DNA from: Streptomyces roseifaciens
GTDB taxonomy: Bacteria; Actinomycetota; Actinomycetes; Streptomycetales; Streptomycetaceae
Reading direction: 5' to 3'
Length of the DNA: 64,000 bases
Assembly (NCBI RefSeq): GCF_001445655.1
Contig: NZ_LNBE01000001.1
Span: 63,811-127,810 of the forward strand
The position numbers and the translations under genes were made by a program. The notes beneath the pieces are model-generated. The model was not told the origin of the DNA, searched no databases, and saw only the letters and a program-made list of their open reading frames with translations. Each line of letters begins with the position of its first letter. Position 1 is the stretch's first letter. This document shows, piece by piece, positions 1 to 12,605 of the stretch.

Positions 1-1
1 G

Positions 2-2493
<2,492 letters not shown>

Positions 2494-2497
<4 letters not shown>

Positions 2498-4794
2498 CCA
2501 CGGTCCGCTTCGGCGACGCCCTCGAGCCCTACCTCAAGGAGGGCGACTACACCCTCACCATCAGCCAGACCCTCACCACCACCGACCGCAGGCCCGTGGA
2601 CGAGGGCTATCTGAGCAAGGGTGCCAAGCAGCAGGTCTCCGTCCGCGGACCGCGCTTCGCCGTCAGACCGGAGTGGGTGCACGCCACCTACCCCGCCCCC
2701 GGCCATGCCGGACTCTACGACGAAGTGCTGCCCCACATCGCCCTCAGCCGCGAGGTCCTGCCCTGGGAGCGCGAACTCGGCGGCTCCAGCGGGAAAACCC
2801 CCACACCCTGGCTGGCGGTACTCGTCTTCGGCGAACGCGAACTGGCCGACGACCCCCAGTGCCTCGGCCGCGTACAGCCCATGACCGTACAGCAGCTGCT
2901 GACCAAGGAAGCCGGTCGGCCCAGACCACCCGAGCTCACCCGACCGGTCCACGCCCAGGAGCTGGGCGACACCTGCCGCACGATCGTGGTGCGCGAGAAG
3001 CTCTTCCGCCGGCTCGCACCACGCCGCACCGAGCTCCCCGCCCTCGCCCACATCCGCTCGGTGGCGCCCCCCGCCGACCAGGTCGACAAGCGCGTCAATC
3101 CGTTCCCGCCGGGCGATTACTGCGTCCTGATCGGCAACCGCCTGCCCCGCAGCGCCGGCGGCCGGTACGTCGCCCACCTGGTGTCCCTCGAAGGCTGGGA
3201 GAAATACCTCGAGGCGAAGGACCCGGACATGACCGACGGGGCGACACTGCGCCTGGTGTCGCTGTGGAACTGGGCCTTCGAGACGCTGCCCGACCGCCAA
3301 CCGGGCTTCACCGCACTGGTCGGCCACCTCACCCGGGCCGACGACGACCAACTGCTGCGGCTTCCTCCACCCCGTCCGCCGCGCACCCCACCCGAGAAGA
3401 AGGCGCACGAGTGGCTGAAGGCCGGCTACGTGCCCACGCGGTTCCGGCTCGAGGACGGCACGACGGCCCCGGCCTGGTACCGCGGCCCCTGCGTACCCGA
3501 ACCGCCCTCGAAGACCGTCGTGCGGCACCGGTCCGCAGCCGACGGCCTGCGCTACCTCAAGGACCAGGGGGTGTGGGACACCAGCTACGCCGTCGCCTGG
3601 AACCTCGGGCGGGCCATGGCCCTGGCAGACCCGGTGTTCGCCACGGCCCTGCTGCGCCTGCGGGCCAAGGCGCGCAAGCTCGCCAGGGACGGGACACGCG
3701 CCTGGTCACGAGGCCCGGACGCCGGAGAACCGCCGACCGCGCGCGAGCGCTTCGAACGGATCGGCTGCCACCGCGACATCGCGGCCTTCCTCCAGCACCT
3801 CCACTCCGCTCGCCCCGCACCACAAAGCGCCGACGACGCGACCGCCCGCACCCCGGCCCCGGATCCCCGTCCCCGGCACCTGCCCCGCCCAGGAGTGCCG
3901 ACGGACGACCCGGCCTACGCCGCCTTCCTGCGCGCAGGCCTCACACCACTCACCGGCACGAGCGAACGCGGCCCGGACGACAGCGGTACGGCGAGCGACG
4001 ACGCGGACGACGACTACCGCACCGTACGGGACTGGCTCGTGCGACTGTCCCGGCTCGAAGGCGTGCCCTTCGACCACCTCGTGCCCTCCCCGGGCATGCT
4101 CCCCGCCGAATCGCTGCGATTCTGGCACCTGGACCCGCAATGGCTCGACACGCTCGCGCGCGGCGCACTCAGCGTCGGCCAGGCCCACGACTTCGACGCG
4201 ACCGTGGACGACCTGCTGTTCGAGGATCCGGGGTCGATCACGCCGTCACCCCGGCCGGCCGCCGGACTGCTGATGCGATCCGCCCTGGTCGCCGGCTGGC
4301 CGGGGCTGGGCATCAGCGCGACCGCAGCCGGCAAGGCCGTACCGATGCACCGCGCCTCCAGAGCACCACAGGTCCTGTTGTGCGTCTTCGACCACGTACC
4401 CGAGACGGTCACGATCGCCGAGCCGCGTGAAGCCGTGCACTTCGGCATCGACGAAGCGTCGCCGACCAACGCCGGCGACCGAAAGCCACCGCGCAAGGAA
4501 CCGGTGCTGGACAACGCGGTCATCAGGCTCCGCCACCTCTCCGGCCCGAAGGCGGGAGCGGAGAGCCCGTTCCGCTACCCCGCGCAGGGCAAAGGACTGT
4601 GCCGGCTGCTGCGCGCCGCTCCCGCACAAGGACCGGACAACGTCCTGAACATGGACACCTTGCTCGCCGAGCTCTCCAAGCGCTGCATCGAAGCGGGACT
4701 CACCACAGGCCGCCTCACCCCCGCCGAACTGGGCGTACAGATGTTCCGCGCTCCGAAGAGCAAGGCCCTCAAACGCTCAGGAGCCCTGGCATGA
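2494..4794 (+). CDS. conserved protein of unknown function, operon gene 2
   Basis: Encodes a soluble 766-residue protein starting at the ATG that overlaps the previous stop (ATGA), so translation is probably coupled. I see no signal peptide, transmembrane segment or known catalytic motif. The N-terminal half is rich in WxxA and LPWER-type segments. A segment near the middle (TSYAVAWNLGRAMALADPVF) looks like a helical conserved core. A low-complexity Pro/Arg/Asp linker (about residues 430-510) separates it from a C-terminal part. The following gene starts inside this stop codon, again as ATGA. Position, coupling and size suggest it forms a complex with the DUF6603 protein and the two downstream products, but that is inference. 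Confidence 0.7.
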
Positions 4795-7700
4795 GCGATG
4801 CCGACCTCAGAAACACCCTCGTCGTGCCGGTGGAACTGGACGCTCTCGTCGTCCGCGCGCACGAACGCAGGACCGACGGGTTCCGCCGCTGGAAGGCCAA
4901 CCACCACCTGCTGCGCGTCCACCACAGCCCCGAACCCGAACCGTTCGGCAGCGAGGACCCGGGCACCTGGACGGGCATCGATCCGGAAGGCGGCTCCGAG
5001 GACGGCGTCTACCTCCAGTGGCGGCTGCCACGCGCCCTGCTGCGCGGCGTACAGGACCCCGCCACCGGCCGGATGGACTTCCCTCTCGTACCCAACCGGT
5101 GGCTGGTCGTGCGGCACATCGACGACCGCGACGGCAAGCGGGCCGCGACGGCCTGGGTGGTCGAGAGCGACTACCTGAACGCCGAACACGGCACCTCGTC
5201 CTTCATCCACCCCTACGGCGTCCGCGACGTCGACCCGGGCAGGACCCCGTTCCGTACCCGGCTCACCGTCACCCGCATCGGACGCAGAACACTTCTCCGG
5301 CCGGGCGTCCCATGGCGCGAGCCGGCGCTGACGGAGGACTCCCGCAAGGAGCAGTTCCTGACCGCCATGGGCCCCGGACTGCTCGCCTTCCACCTCTACC
5401 AGCCCTACAACCAGGACGTCTTCTCCCTGCACGACCCCCTGCCCGGCATCGGCAAGGCGACGGTCGGCTACCTGGTCATGGGCTGGTACTCCAACCCGGC
5501 CCAGGACATCCTCAAGGCCGGGGGACGCCCTCTGGAGAAGACCCTGGCCGGCCTGGGCTGGACGACACCCGACGCGAAGGGCCGGACCGTCGGCAGATCC
5601 GCATACTGCGGCCGGACCCACGCCCTCACCTGGCACCGCGACGGGACCACCCCGCACGACTCGAACAGACCGGAACCCACCGGCATCAGGGTCGCGGTGG
5701 GCAACAGCACCGCGGACGCCTTCACCGCCCTGGTCCGCCAGGCGACGAAGGAGAAGCCGTTCCCCGACATGGACCCGGGCGTACTGGACGCCGTCCAGCA
5801 CGGCCTGCTCAACACCCTCGACGGCACCGACGGCGAAGCCGACACCGACGAGACCCTGCACCGGTCCTGGTTCCGGGCCCACCCGGGCGGTTACACCTGG
5901 CGACTCACCGACGCGGCCGGCGGCGCACTCGGCCGGCCCGGAACCTCCGAGACGGAACGCACGGCCCGCGCGTACCTACGATCGCTCAACCAGGCCCAGG
6001 ACAAGTACGACGAGGCCCATCGCGAGCAGACCGCCCTCCAGCAGAAGCTCTACGCCCAATGGTGGCTGCACGGCCTGCCCAGCCTGCCCCCCATCTGCGA
6101 CCGCGCCGCCCTGGCCGCCGAGCTCAACCCGGGAAACCCGGCATCCCTGGCCGCCGAGGTCGGAAAGCGGAAGCGGGACCTGGCCAAGTTGCACGCAGCC
6201 CTGCCGACCGGCGACACCCCCGCCGCCTGGCTGGCGAGTGTCAAGAAACTCGCCCCGCACGTCGACTGGAAGACCTACCGCATCCGGCGCGACGAGAGAC
6301 CGGCCTTTCAGCAGCCGGCCGACCCCACCGTCGTCCTGTCCGGCGCCAACAGCCGCAAGGCCGCCGAACCGATGGTCCCGCCCACCCTCGCCTGCCGCTT
6401 CGCCGACCAGATCCTCGGCGGCCTGCACGTCGGGAAGAAGCGGTACACCCCCGCGCACGTACCGCCCGTCGAACTGCGCGGACTGCCGCCGGTCGCCGCG
6501 CAGCTGCTCACCGAAGCCTTCCTCCTCGACCCCGCCAACGCGCGCCGCATCGCCACCGAACTCGGCGGCGGGACCACCGAGGCCGAAGTGAAGAAGGCAA
6601 TGGCGGCACCGAAACCGCTCAAGGACACCCAGAAACCACCCTCGCTCCTGCCCGGCCCATGGCGGCAACCATGGCTGCCGCTGTACTTCCAGTGGCAGGT
6701 CACCCACTACACCGTTCCCTTCGGCCCCCTCGGGAAATCCCACTGGACCTTCGACGGAACCACCTGGGAGTGGACCACCGACCCGGGAGGCAAACGCCTC
6801 GTCCAGCAGATCAGCGGGCGGCAGTTCCTCACCCCCCTCCCGCAGTACAACCTCGGCGAACGCGTCCGCGAACACGCGCGCCACCGGCCCAAGGCAACCG
6901 CCGAGTCGCTCGAGAAGTTCGCCGGCCGACTCACCGAACTGGACCTGCTCGCCCAGCGCCTCGACGGATTCACCGACCGGCTCGCAGGACGCGACTACGG
7001 CACCAACGTCGCCCCACCGGGCCCCATCGGAGAACTCGTCGGCGACGCCTACCACTTCCTGCCCGACCCCGGCCCGCGCCCGGACCCCTTCGAAGACCCC
7101 AAGACGATGCGCACCCGGTTCCCGCAGATCCGCGCCGGACAGTTCCACTTCACCCGCCTCAGCATCGTCGATCGCTTCGGCCACTGCGTGGACGTACTCC
7201 TCCAGGGCGACCAGCGCGACTTCGTCCCCTACCCCTCACCCGCACTCACCCGCGGCACGCTCAGCGCCGTCGGCAAGACCTTCCCCGAACGCCTCGTCCA
7301 GCTGCCGCCCCGGCTCCTGCAGCCCGCCCGCCTCGGCTTCGACTACCTCACCGACGGCGACGACACCCTCCCCGCCGACCCCAACCACACACCCGTCTGC
7401 GCCTGGATCATCCCCAACTACCTCGACAAGACCCTTCTCTGCTACGACCCGCACGGCCTCACCCTCGGCGAACTACGCCTCCGGGACGTCCAGGGCCGGA
7501 CCCGCGTCGTCTGGAACCAACTCCCCGACACCCCCCACCGCACACCCGACTCCCTCAAGGACAAACACCCCGCACTGCACCGCTTCGCCACCCGCCTGAT
7601 CGCCCTCGGCCAGGACGCCTTCCTCGACCTCCTGGCCGCCGTCGACCAGACCATGACCCACATCGACCCCGCCAACCCCTACGGCGGCCAAGTGCTCGGC

Positions 7701-8501
7701 ACCCTGCTCGGCCGCCCCCTCGCCCTCGTCCGCACCCGGCTACGCCTCGACCTCGACGGACCCCCACTGCGCGACCCCCACTGGAAATACGCGCCGGACT
7801 GGAAATCCGTGGTCCACTGGCGCACCTCACCCACCCCCGAGGCCCACGCCCACACCACCTACCCGTGGCCCATCCGGCTGGGCCACGCCGACAAACTCGG
7901 CGACGGACTCGTCGGCTACTTCACCGAGAACGACTACGACACCTTCCACCCCGTCGTCAAACCCACGGAAACCCGCTCGCGCACCTACCTGGCCGCCATC
8001 GACGCCACGACCTGGCCACGCCTGCCGGCCGACTCCCGCACCCGAGCCCACCTCACCCTGCTCATGGACCCGCAGGCCGCGGTCCACGCCTTCACCGACC
8101 TGCTTCCCGTCGGCAGCATCCGGCTACGGCCCGACCACGTCCAGCCGGCACTCGCGGCGATGACCCTCGCGCTGCGCCTCGGCCCCGTGCTCGCCCCCTT
8201 GCGCCCCTCGCGGACCCGCCCCGCCCAGGTCCCCGCCTCGGTCGGCACGGAGGTCCATGGCGCCGGTGCCGGTGCCGGTGCCGGCACGGGCACCGGGCCG
8301 GAGACAGGCCTGGTACTGCCGCGCCCGCCCGCCGCCCACGGCACCTGGGACTGGGCACAGCGCACCCCGCGCGACGGCTGGGAACACCTGCCTCTCGTCG
8401 CCGCCGACACCACGGCCCATCTCGACCACCAGCCCGCCGTCGTCCGGTCCGGGATGCTCCGCCTGCGCGGCTCCCTCGCACCCAAGGAGAACCCACGATG
8501 A
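4791..8501 (+). CDS. very large conserved protein of unknown function, operon gene 3
   Basis: 1236-residue protein. The start is set by the ATGA overlap at 4791; the frame is open further upstream but that part overlaps gene 2. The N-terminus (NTLVVPVELDALVV, then a YLQWRLPRALL segment) is the most conserved-looking part. No transmembrane helices, signal peptide or nucleotide-binding loop are evident. A helical region near residues 390-440 (DKYDEAHREQTALQQKLYAQ) may form a coiled coil. The C-terminal portion carries a Gly/Ala-rich linker from tandem GGTGCC repeats (bases about 8254-8295). It closes on the next gene's ATG with the same ATGA overlap. I do not recognise a function; the very large size and strict coupling suggest a structural or scaffold role. 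Confidence 0.7.
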   Translation: MSDADLRNTLVVPVELDALVVRAHERRTDGFRRWKANHHLLRVHHSPEPEPFGSEDPGTWTGIDPEGGSEDGVYLQWRLPRALLRGVQDPATGRMDFPLVPNRWLVVRHIDDRDGKRAATAWVVESDYLNAEHGTSSFIHPYGVRDVDPGRTPFRTRLTVTRIGRRTLLRPGVPWREPALTEDSRKEQFLTAMGPGLLAFHLYQPYNQDVFSLHDPLPGIGKATVGYLVMGWYSNPAQDILKAGGRPLEKTLAGLGWTTPDAKGRTVGRSAYCGRTHALTWHRDGTTPHDSNRPEPTGIRVAVGNSTADAFTALVRQATKEKPFPDMDPGVLDAVQHGLLNTLDGTDGEADTDETLHRSWFRAHPGGYTWRLTDAAGGALGRPGTSETERTARAYLRSLNQAQDKYDEAHREQTALQQKLYAQWWLHGLPSLPPICDRAALAAELNPGNPASLAAEVGKRKRDLAKLHAALPTGDTPAAWLASVKKLAPHVDWKTYRIRRDERPAFQQPADPTVVLSGANSRKAAEPMVPPTLACRFADQILGGLHVGKKRYTPAHVPPVELRGLPPVAAQLLTEAFLLDPANARRIATELGGGTTEAEVKKAMAAPKPLKDTQKPPSLLPGPWRQPWLPLYFQWQVTHYTVPFGPLGKSHWTFDGTTWEWTTDPGGKRLVQQISGRQFLTPLPQYNLGERVREHARHRPKATAESLEKFAGRLTELDLLAQRLDGFTDRLAGRDYGTNVAPPGPIGELVGDAYHFLPDPGPRPDPFEDPKTMRTRFPQIRAGQFHFTRLSIVDRFGHCVDVLLQGDQRDFVPYPSPALTRGTLSAVGKTFPERLVQLPPRLLQPARLGFDYLTDGDDTLPADPNHTPVCAWIIPNYLDKTLLCYDPHGLTLGELRLRDVQGRTRVVWNQLPDTPHRTPDSLKDKHPALHRFATRLIALGQDAFLDLLAAVDQTMTHIDPANPYGGQVLGTLLGRPLALVRTRLRLDLDGPPLRDPHWKYAPDWKSVVHWRTSPTPEAHAHTTYPWPIRLGHADKLGDGLVGYFTENDYDTFHPVVKPTETRSRTYLAAIDATTWPRLPADSRTRAHLTLLMDPQAAVHAFTDLLPVGSIRLRPDHVQPALAAMTLALRLGPVLAPLRPSRTRPAQVPASVGTEVHGAGAGAGAGTGTGPETGLVLPRPPAAHGTWDWAQRTPRDGWEHLPLVAADTTAHLDHQPAVVRSGMLRLRGSLAPKENPR

Positions 8502-9904
8502 CCACCACCCTGTACGAGGAGAGCGAAGACAGCGAGGACAGCGAGGTCAGCACCGCGCTCGCCACCGGCCCTCGCCACACGGACACCTGCCTGCTGGACT
8601 ACTCCGTCATCACCACACCCGGCCGTCTGCACACCGGCAACCCGGGAACGGTCCGCGTCATCGTCTCCAACCCCGGACCCCGTACGGTCTTCTGCCAGGA
8701 CATCACCATCTCCGTCCCCCTCGGCGACAACGCCCTCGACCTGTGCAAACGCGGCTTCGAGATCAAGGCGCAGCCGACAAAGGGATGGACCTTCGGCCGG
8801 GTGACCGACAACGACATCATCCTGCTGCCACCCGGCGAGTACGCGCGATTCCTCGCGAAGCCGGAGAAGCCCACGCACAAAGGCAGCGGCACCGCCGTCC
8901 AGGGACAGAGCCTCACGATCACCCTGCCCGGCCTGAAGATCAACGACGCGTCGGGGACCGCGCGCATCGAAATCCGCGAGAGGGCCACCACCGATCCCAA
9001 CAAATGGCCGCCCTCGCCTCATTACACGACCCGACCGCTGGTCAAGATTCCCGTCCAGGACGACGACACGGCCAGGCACGGGAACCCGATCACCAAGTTC
9101 GCCCCCAATCGGATGAGCGTCAAGTCCGGCGCGGAGATCCGTCTGAGCTGGGAGTGTGCGCTGCCGGCCGGGTTCGAGGTGCGGTACCCGAACGACGGCA
9201 GCGTGAAGCCCAACACCAAGAAGAACGACAACGAGAAGTTCGCCTGGTACGCCACGGTCACGCGCGACGCGAGCTTCCTGCTCGCCGCACGCGTCAACGA
9301 CAAGCACTACTACGCGACCACCCACGTCACCGTGAGCAATCCTGTCTACCCCGAACTGACGGTCCCCGGCATGCTGCACGCCACGGGAGGCGTAACCGTC
9401 AAGGGCGCAGGCCTGGCGGTCGAAGGCGGGCCGGTCCGGGTGCTCGGCGGGCAGAACTGGACCCGGTTCGACTGGAAGTGTCCGAGGCACACGAAGAACG
9501 AGTGGGTGTGGAGACAGTACCTCGCTGAGGCCGACGTGTTCATCACCGGATACGTGTGGCTGAACCACGGGATCAAGAAGGATCCCCAAAAGCCGCTTGA
9601 GCTGCAGCACCAGCTCAAGATGCAATGTGCGGATGGCGAGTGGTACGCCTCGTCCATCGGTTTCGCCCCCGGTGCCGACCAGGGCAGTACTTTTACGGTG
9701 CCGGTCGCCAAGGGGCAGAAGTTCACCTTGTACGTCAGCGGTCTGCCCGGCGGTGCCGACGAGGCCTTCGTCGCCTACTACTGGCGGCCGCTCGGCTACG
9801 GCACCTTCAAACAACCGACGCAGATCGGCAAGAGCGACTACCAAGGAGAAGCCGGATTCGAGACGCCCGAGGTGAAGGCCGAGGCCGAGCGTCCCGAAGG
9901 CTAG
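8498..9904 (+). CDS. protein of unknown function with Ig-like middle segment, operon gene 4
   Basis: 468 residues, starting at the ATG overlapping the previous stop. It opens with an acidic Glu-Ser-Asp run (EESEDSEDSE), then a segment rich in beta-strands (NPGTVRVIVSNPG). A middle part (residues about 205-285, from the SGAEIRLSWEC segment to the THVTVSNP segment) resembles an immunoglobulin-like fold. The C-terminal third is rich in Trp, Tyr and Gly. No signal peptide or membrane helix is seen. Codon bias relaxes toward the 3' end compared with genes 1-3. The TAG stop shares CTAG with the stop of the convergent gene, so the operon ends here with no room for a terminator. Function unknown. Confidence 0.65.
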   Translation: MTTTLYEESEDSEDSEVSTALATGPRHTDTCLLDYSVITTPGRLHTGNPGTVRVIVSNPGPRTVFCQDITISVPLGDNALDLCKRGFEIKAQPTKGWTFGRVTDNDIILLPPGEYARFLAKPEKPTHKGSGTAVQGQSLTITLPGLKINDASGTARIEIRERATTDPNKWPPSPHYTTRPLVKIPVQDDDTARHGNPITKFAPNRMSVKSGAEIRLSWECALPAGFEVRYPNDGSVKPNTKKNDNEKFAWYATVTRDASFLLAARVNDKHYYATTHVTVSNPVYPELTVPGMLHATGGVTVKGAGLAVEGGPVRVLGGQNWTRFDWKCPRHTKNEWVWRQYLAEADVFITGYVWLNHGIKKDPQKPLELQHQLKMQCADGEWYASSIGFAPGADQGSTFTVPVAKGQKFTLYVSGLPGGADEAFVAYYWRPLGYGTFKQPTQIGKSDYQGEAGFETPEVKAEAERPEG

Positions 9905-10959
9905 AGAAGGTGGTCGATGTCGGCGAAGGACGACCAACCGGGAAGTTCCTCGAACCAGCGGAACTTGTAGAAGCTCTGGGACTTGTCCGTGCGTTTGGCG
10001 GCGGGGTGGAGGAACCGGGCCGACGAGGTGTAGGAACTGTTGCCCTCGTGATCCACGTGGGCGTACACCATCGTTCCCTTGCCGTTCACGCTGACGCCCT
10101 TGAATTCGGGCGGGGTCTTCGGTCCGAAATTCGCCGTCAGCTTCCAGCGGTCGGAGGTGAACTTCGCGGTGTCGATGTCGAACTCCAGCACGCGCAGATC
10201 GGTGGCGATCACGAGCTTCGCCTCACCGGCGACGGGGCACAGGTCGTGCGGGCTCTCGTAGTAGTGGTCACTCTCCCAGCCGGGCACGTACGTGTCGGAG
10301 AGGGCGAAGGTGAAGTCGGCGGCCTGCTTGAGGACCGGACGCTGCGAGTCCGTGCCGTGGTACTCGTAGGCCACCAGGCGGCCTTTGCCCTCCCTGGCCG
10401 CCTTGTCCTTCTCCTTGTTCTTCGCGCCGTACGGGGAAGAGGTGCGGCCGATCGCCCACAGAAGTTCCCGCGTGCTGTCCCACCAGACGCCGTGGGCGTC
10501 GATCAGCTTCGTCCGCATGGCCTCTTCGGTCTCCGGCAGCTTGTCCAGCCGGTGCGTGGAGTACAGCGCCAGACGGTCACCGCCGGTACTGCACGCCACC
10601 ACGAGATTGCCGTCCGGCAGCATCTGCACCGAGTGGGGGTTGCCGCCGGGCAGCGCGTAGAAGAGCACGCGCTTGCTCGGGTACTCGATGACGGCGACAC
10701 CGCCACTGGAAGCGGAGACGGTCACGGCCCTGCCGCCTGCCGCCCACTTCGCATCCGTGGGCCCGTTCCCGAAGTAGTTCTGCGCGTCCCCGGTACGCAT
10801 CCCGGAAGTGTGCCGAGGGTTCCTCGGGTCCCACATCCACCGCACCCCGCCGGTACCGTCCCGCTTCTTGGAACTGTCCCAGCCGGCTGCCTCCTGGTCG
10901 TAGACGATCGCCTGATAGCCACTCGCTGCGACAGCGGGTTTGTGCTTGTTGGACGACAT
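9901..10959 (-). CDS. beta-propeller-like protein (DUF6528-like)
   Basis: About 352 residues from the ATG at 10959. The frame stays open upstream to about 11055, and no ribosome site clearly decides the start. The sequence has propeller-like strand repeats: YQAIVYDQEAAGW near the start, then GGVAVIEYPSKRVLFYAL, PHSVQMLPDGNLVVACS and LVIATDLRVLEFDIDT. This pattern fits DUF6528-type or WD/NHL-like propellers. No catalytic motif or signal peptide is visible from the chosen start. It is convergent with the four-gene operon and the two stops share the palindrome CTAG. The fold is inferred from repeats; the family name is tentative. Confidence 0.55.
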   Translation of the reverse strand: MSSNKHKPAVAASGYQAIVYDQEAAGWDSSKKRDGTGGVRWMWDPRNPRHTSGMRTGDAQNYFGNGPTDAKWAAGGRAVTVSASSGGVAVIEYPSKRVLFYALPGGNPHSVQMLPDGNLVVACSTGGDRLALYSTHRLDKLPETEEAMRTKLIDAHGVWWDSTRELLWAIGRTSSPYGAKNKEKDKAAREGKGRLVAYEYHGTDSQRPVLKQAADFTFALSDTYVPGWESDHYYESPHDLCPVAGEAKLVIATDLRVLEFDIDTAKFTSDRWKLTANFGPKTPPEFKGVSVNGKGTMVYAHVDHEGNSSYTSSARFLHPAAKRTDKSQSFYKFRWFEELPGWSSFADIDHLL

Positions 10960-11297
10960 CTGGCCATGACATCCGAAGGCCTCACCCCGGTCAACGAACG
11001 ACACGGAAGGCCGGTGAAGTCGCGGGCCTGGGGGCGCCCGTAGCGCTGAAGGCAAGCTCAGTCCGGACCGGCGAGAGCCCGCTCGACAGCCGCGGCAAGA
11101 GCCTGCGGGGCTTCTTCAGGCGCGAAAGCTCCGGCTTCCCGGCCGCTCCGGCTTCCCCGCCCCACTCGGCTCGTGGCGGTCGCCGGAGGCATACGGCCGA
11201 ACCGCGCGGACTGTCATAGGCGCAGATGCGGCCGGTAAGGCCGGTGACAGGCACGTGCCTGAAGGTGGATCCTGGCACCGGCGTGGAAGGGGTGGCG
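10960..11297. other. intergenic region upstream of the maturase
   Basis: 338 bases between divergent starts. Any N-terminal extension of the propeller gene would lie at its left end. I see no RNA gene or convincing promoter; a strong ribosome site (GGAAGGGG) ends it on the right. Confidence 0.4.
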
Positions 11298-12467
11298 ATG
11301 GCCCATGGCCGGGGCGTTGGGGCGTGTCTGGCGGCGACGTCGCCGCTGGTGTTCTGCCAGCCGACGACCTTGTGCAACTTGGACTGCGCCTACTGCTATT
11401 TGCCGGAGCGCACCGAGCGGCGGCGGATGTCAGTGGAGGTGGCCGACGCGGTGAGCACCGCCGTGTCCGGCTGGTCGCGGCTGCACCCGGTACGCGTCCT
11501 GTGGCACGGCGGGGAGCCGCTGGCCACCGGTCTTGAGCACTTCAGCACGCTGCTGGACAGGTTCGAGCCCGGGCATCCTCACCCGGTGCGGCACGCGGTG
11601 CAGACCAACGCCACTCTCATCGACGACGCCTGGTGCGAAATGCTGGCCGATCGCGGTGTCGAGGTGACCGTCAGCATCGATGGCCCCGGCGCGGACAACG
11701 CACGGCGTCCGGACCGGGCCGGGCGCTCCTCGACCGAACGTACTCTGGCCGGAATCGGCAGGCTGCGCTCCCACGGCGTCCCCTTCGGCGTCCTCGCCGT
11801 GGTCTCCGATCCCACGCCCGTCGCTGCCGAGCGCCTGTACCGTTTCGTCCGAGATCTGGAGGCCAGGGCCCTGGGAGTCAACCTCGCCGAACACAAGGGT
11901 GTCCATCGCAGGCCCGGTCCACGGGCCGAGGCGGCAGACTTCTGGGCCGCGCTGGCGGGCGCCTGGCGAGCCGACCCGGTCGTACCGATCCGCGACTTCG
12001 ATCAGGCCTTCGGCTACCTCCGCGACGAGCTCGCGGGCACGGCCGACGACCGAGCAGGCCGGCCGTTCAGCCCACTGCCCCTGATCACCTGGGACGGCGA
12101 CGTCGTCCCGCTCAGCCCCGACCTGGCCGGCTTCTCCTCACTCCGCCACGGCCCCTTCACCGCAGGAAATCTTCGCGACGCCCCTTTGGACACTCTCCTC
12201 GCCCATGCCCCGGAGCTGCCCTGGGTACGAGAAGCCCTCGACGGCATCCGCAACTGCCGCATCACCTGCGACCACTTCGCCTACTGCCGCGGCGGCCAGG
12301 CGGCCAACAAGTACTTCGAGACCGGACGGCTGGACACCACCGTCACCGACCACTGCCACAGCAGCAAGATCCAACTCATGGAAGGACTCCTGCGCCATGC
12401 CCGACCCGACCACCGACCACACCCCCACGACCCCCCTGGCACACAAGGTCCAGGCCCGCAGCCGTGA
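11298..12467 (+). CDS. radical SAM/SPASM peptide maturase (cyclophane-forming, AmcB-like)
   Basis: 389-residue cytosolic enzyme predicted to crosslink residues of a ribosomal peptide. The radical SAM cluster motif CxxxCxxC is at Cys26, Cys30 and Cys33 (CNLDCAYC), followed by WHGGEPLATG and SIDGPG motifs. The C-terminal SPASM-type auxiliary cluster region has Cys320, Cys324 and Cys330 followed by RGGQAANKYFE, and Cys353. This layout matches the FxsB/AmcB group of maturases that form three-residue cyclophanes. The start at 11298 is chosen for GGAAGGGG five bases upstream; a GTG two codons earlier is possible. The gene's last 71 bases overlap the candidate precursor peptide. The enzyme class is secure; the AmcB-like subclass is a recognition call without a search. 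Confidence 0.85.
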   Translation: MAHGRGVGACLAATSPLVFCQPTTLCNLDCAYCYLPERTERRRMSVEVADAVSTAVSGWSRLHPVRVLWHGGEPLATGLEHFSTLLDRFEPGHPHPVRHAVQTNATLIDDAWCEMLADRGVEVTVSIDGPGADNARRPDRAGRSSTERTLAGIGRLRSHGVPFGVLAVVSDPTPVAAERLYRFVRDLEARALGVNLAEHKGVHRRPGPRAEAADFWAALAGAWRADPVVPIRDFDQAFGYLRDELAGTADDRAGRPFSPLPLITWDGDVVPLSPDLAGFSSLRHGPFTAGNLRDAPLDTLLAHAPELPWVREALDGIRNCRITCDHFAYCRGGQAANKYFETGRLDTTVTDHCHSSKIQLMEGLLRHARPDHRPHPHDPPGTQGPGPQP

Positions 12468-12591
12468 CCTGATGGGACTGCTGGACCAGGCCATGCCCTG
12501 CGACACACTCACCCACGGCGGCGACTACAGCTACTCCGGAGCCCTCCACCGCACCGACCTCGGCCCCTCGGGAGCCCCTGCGCTCACATAG
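12397..12591 (+). CDS. candidate RiPP precursor peptide (AmcA-like)
   Basis: 64-residue peptide encoded in another frame over the last 71 bases of the maturase gene. Its ATG at 12397 has GGAAGGA ten bases upstream, inside the maturase. The N-terminal leader is polar with a helical DLMGLLDQAM segment (residues 25-34). The C-terminal core (CDTLTHGGDYSYSGALHRTD, residues 35-54, then a Gly/Pro/Ala tail) carries His40, Tyr44, Tyr46 and His51 next to small or Asp residues, as expected for three-residue aromatic cyclophanes. There is no FxSxx C-terminus, so it is not the FXSXX-COOH type. The precursor role is inferred from position, size and aromatic spacing. Confidence 0.65.
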   Translation: MPDPTTDHTPTTPLAHKVQARSRDLMGLLDQAMPCDTLTHGGDYSYSGALHRTDLGPSGAPALT

Positions 12592-12605
12592 CGCCGTACT
12601 TGCCA

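Noticed and set aside
5018..8497. Upstream extension of operon gene 4 through gene 3
   Set aside because: It overlaps gene 3 entirely and is Arg/Pro-rich; ATG 8498 at the ATGA overlap is the natural start.
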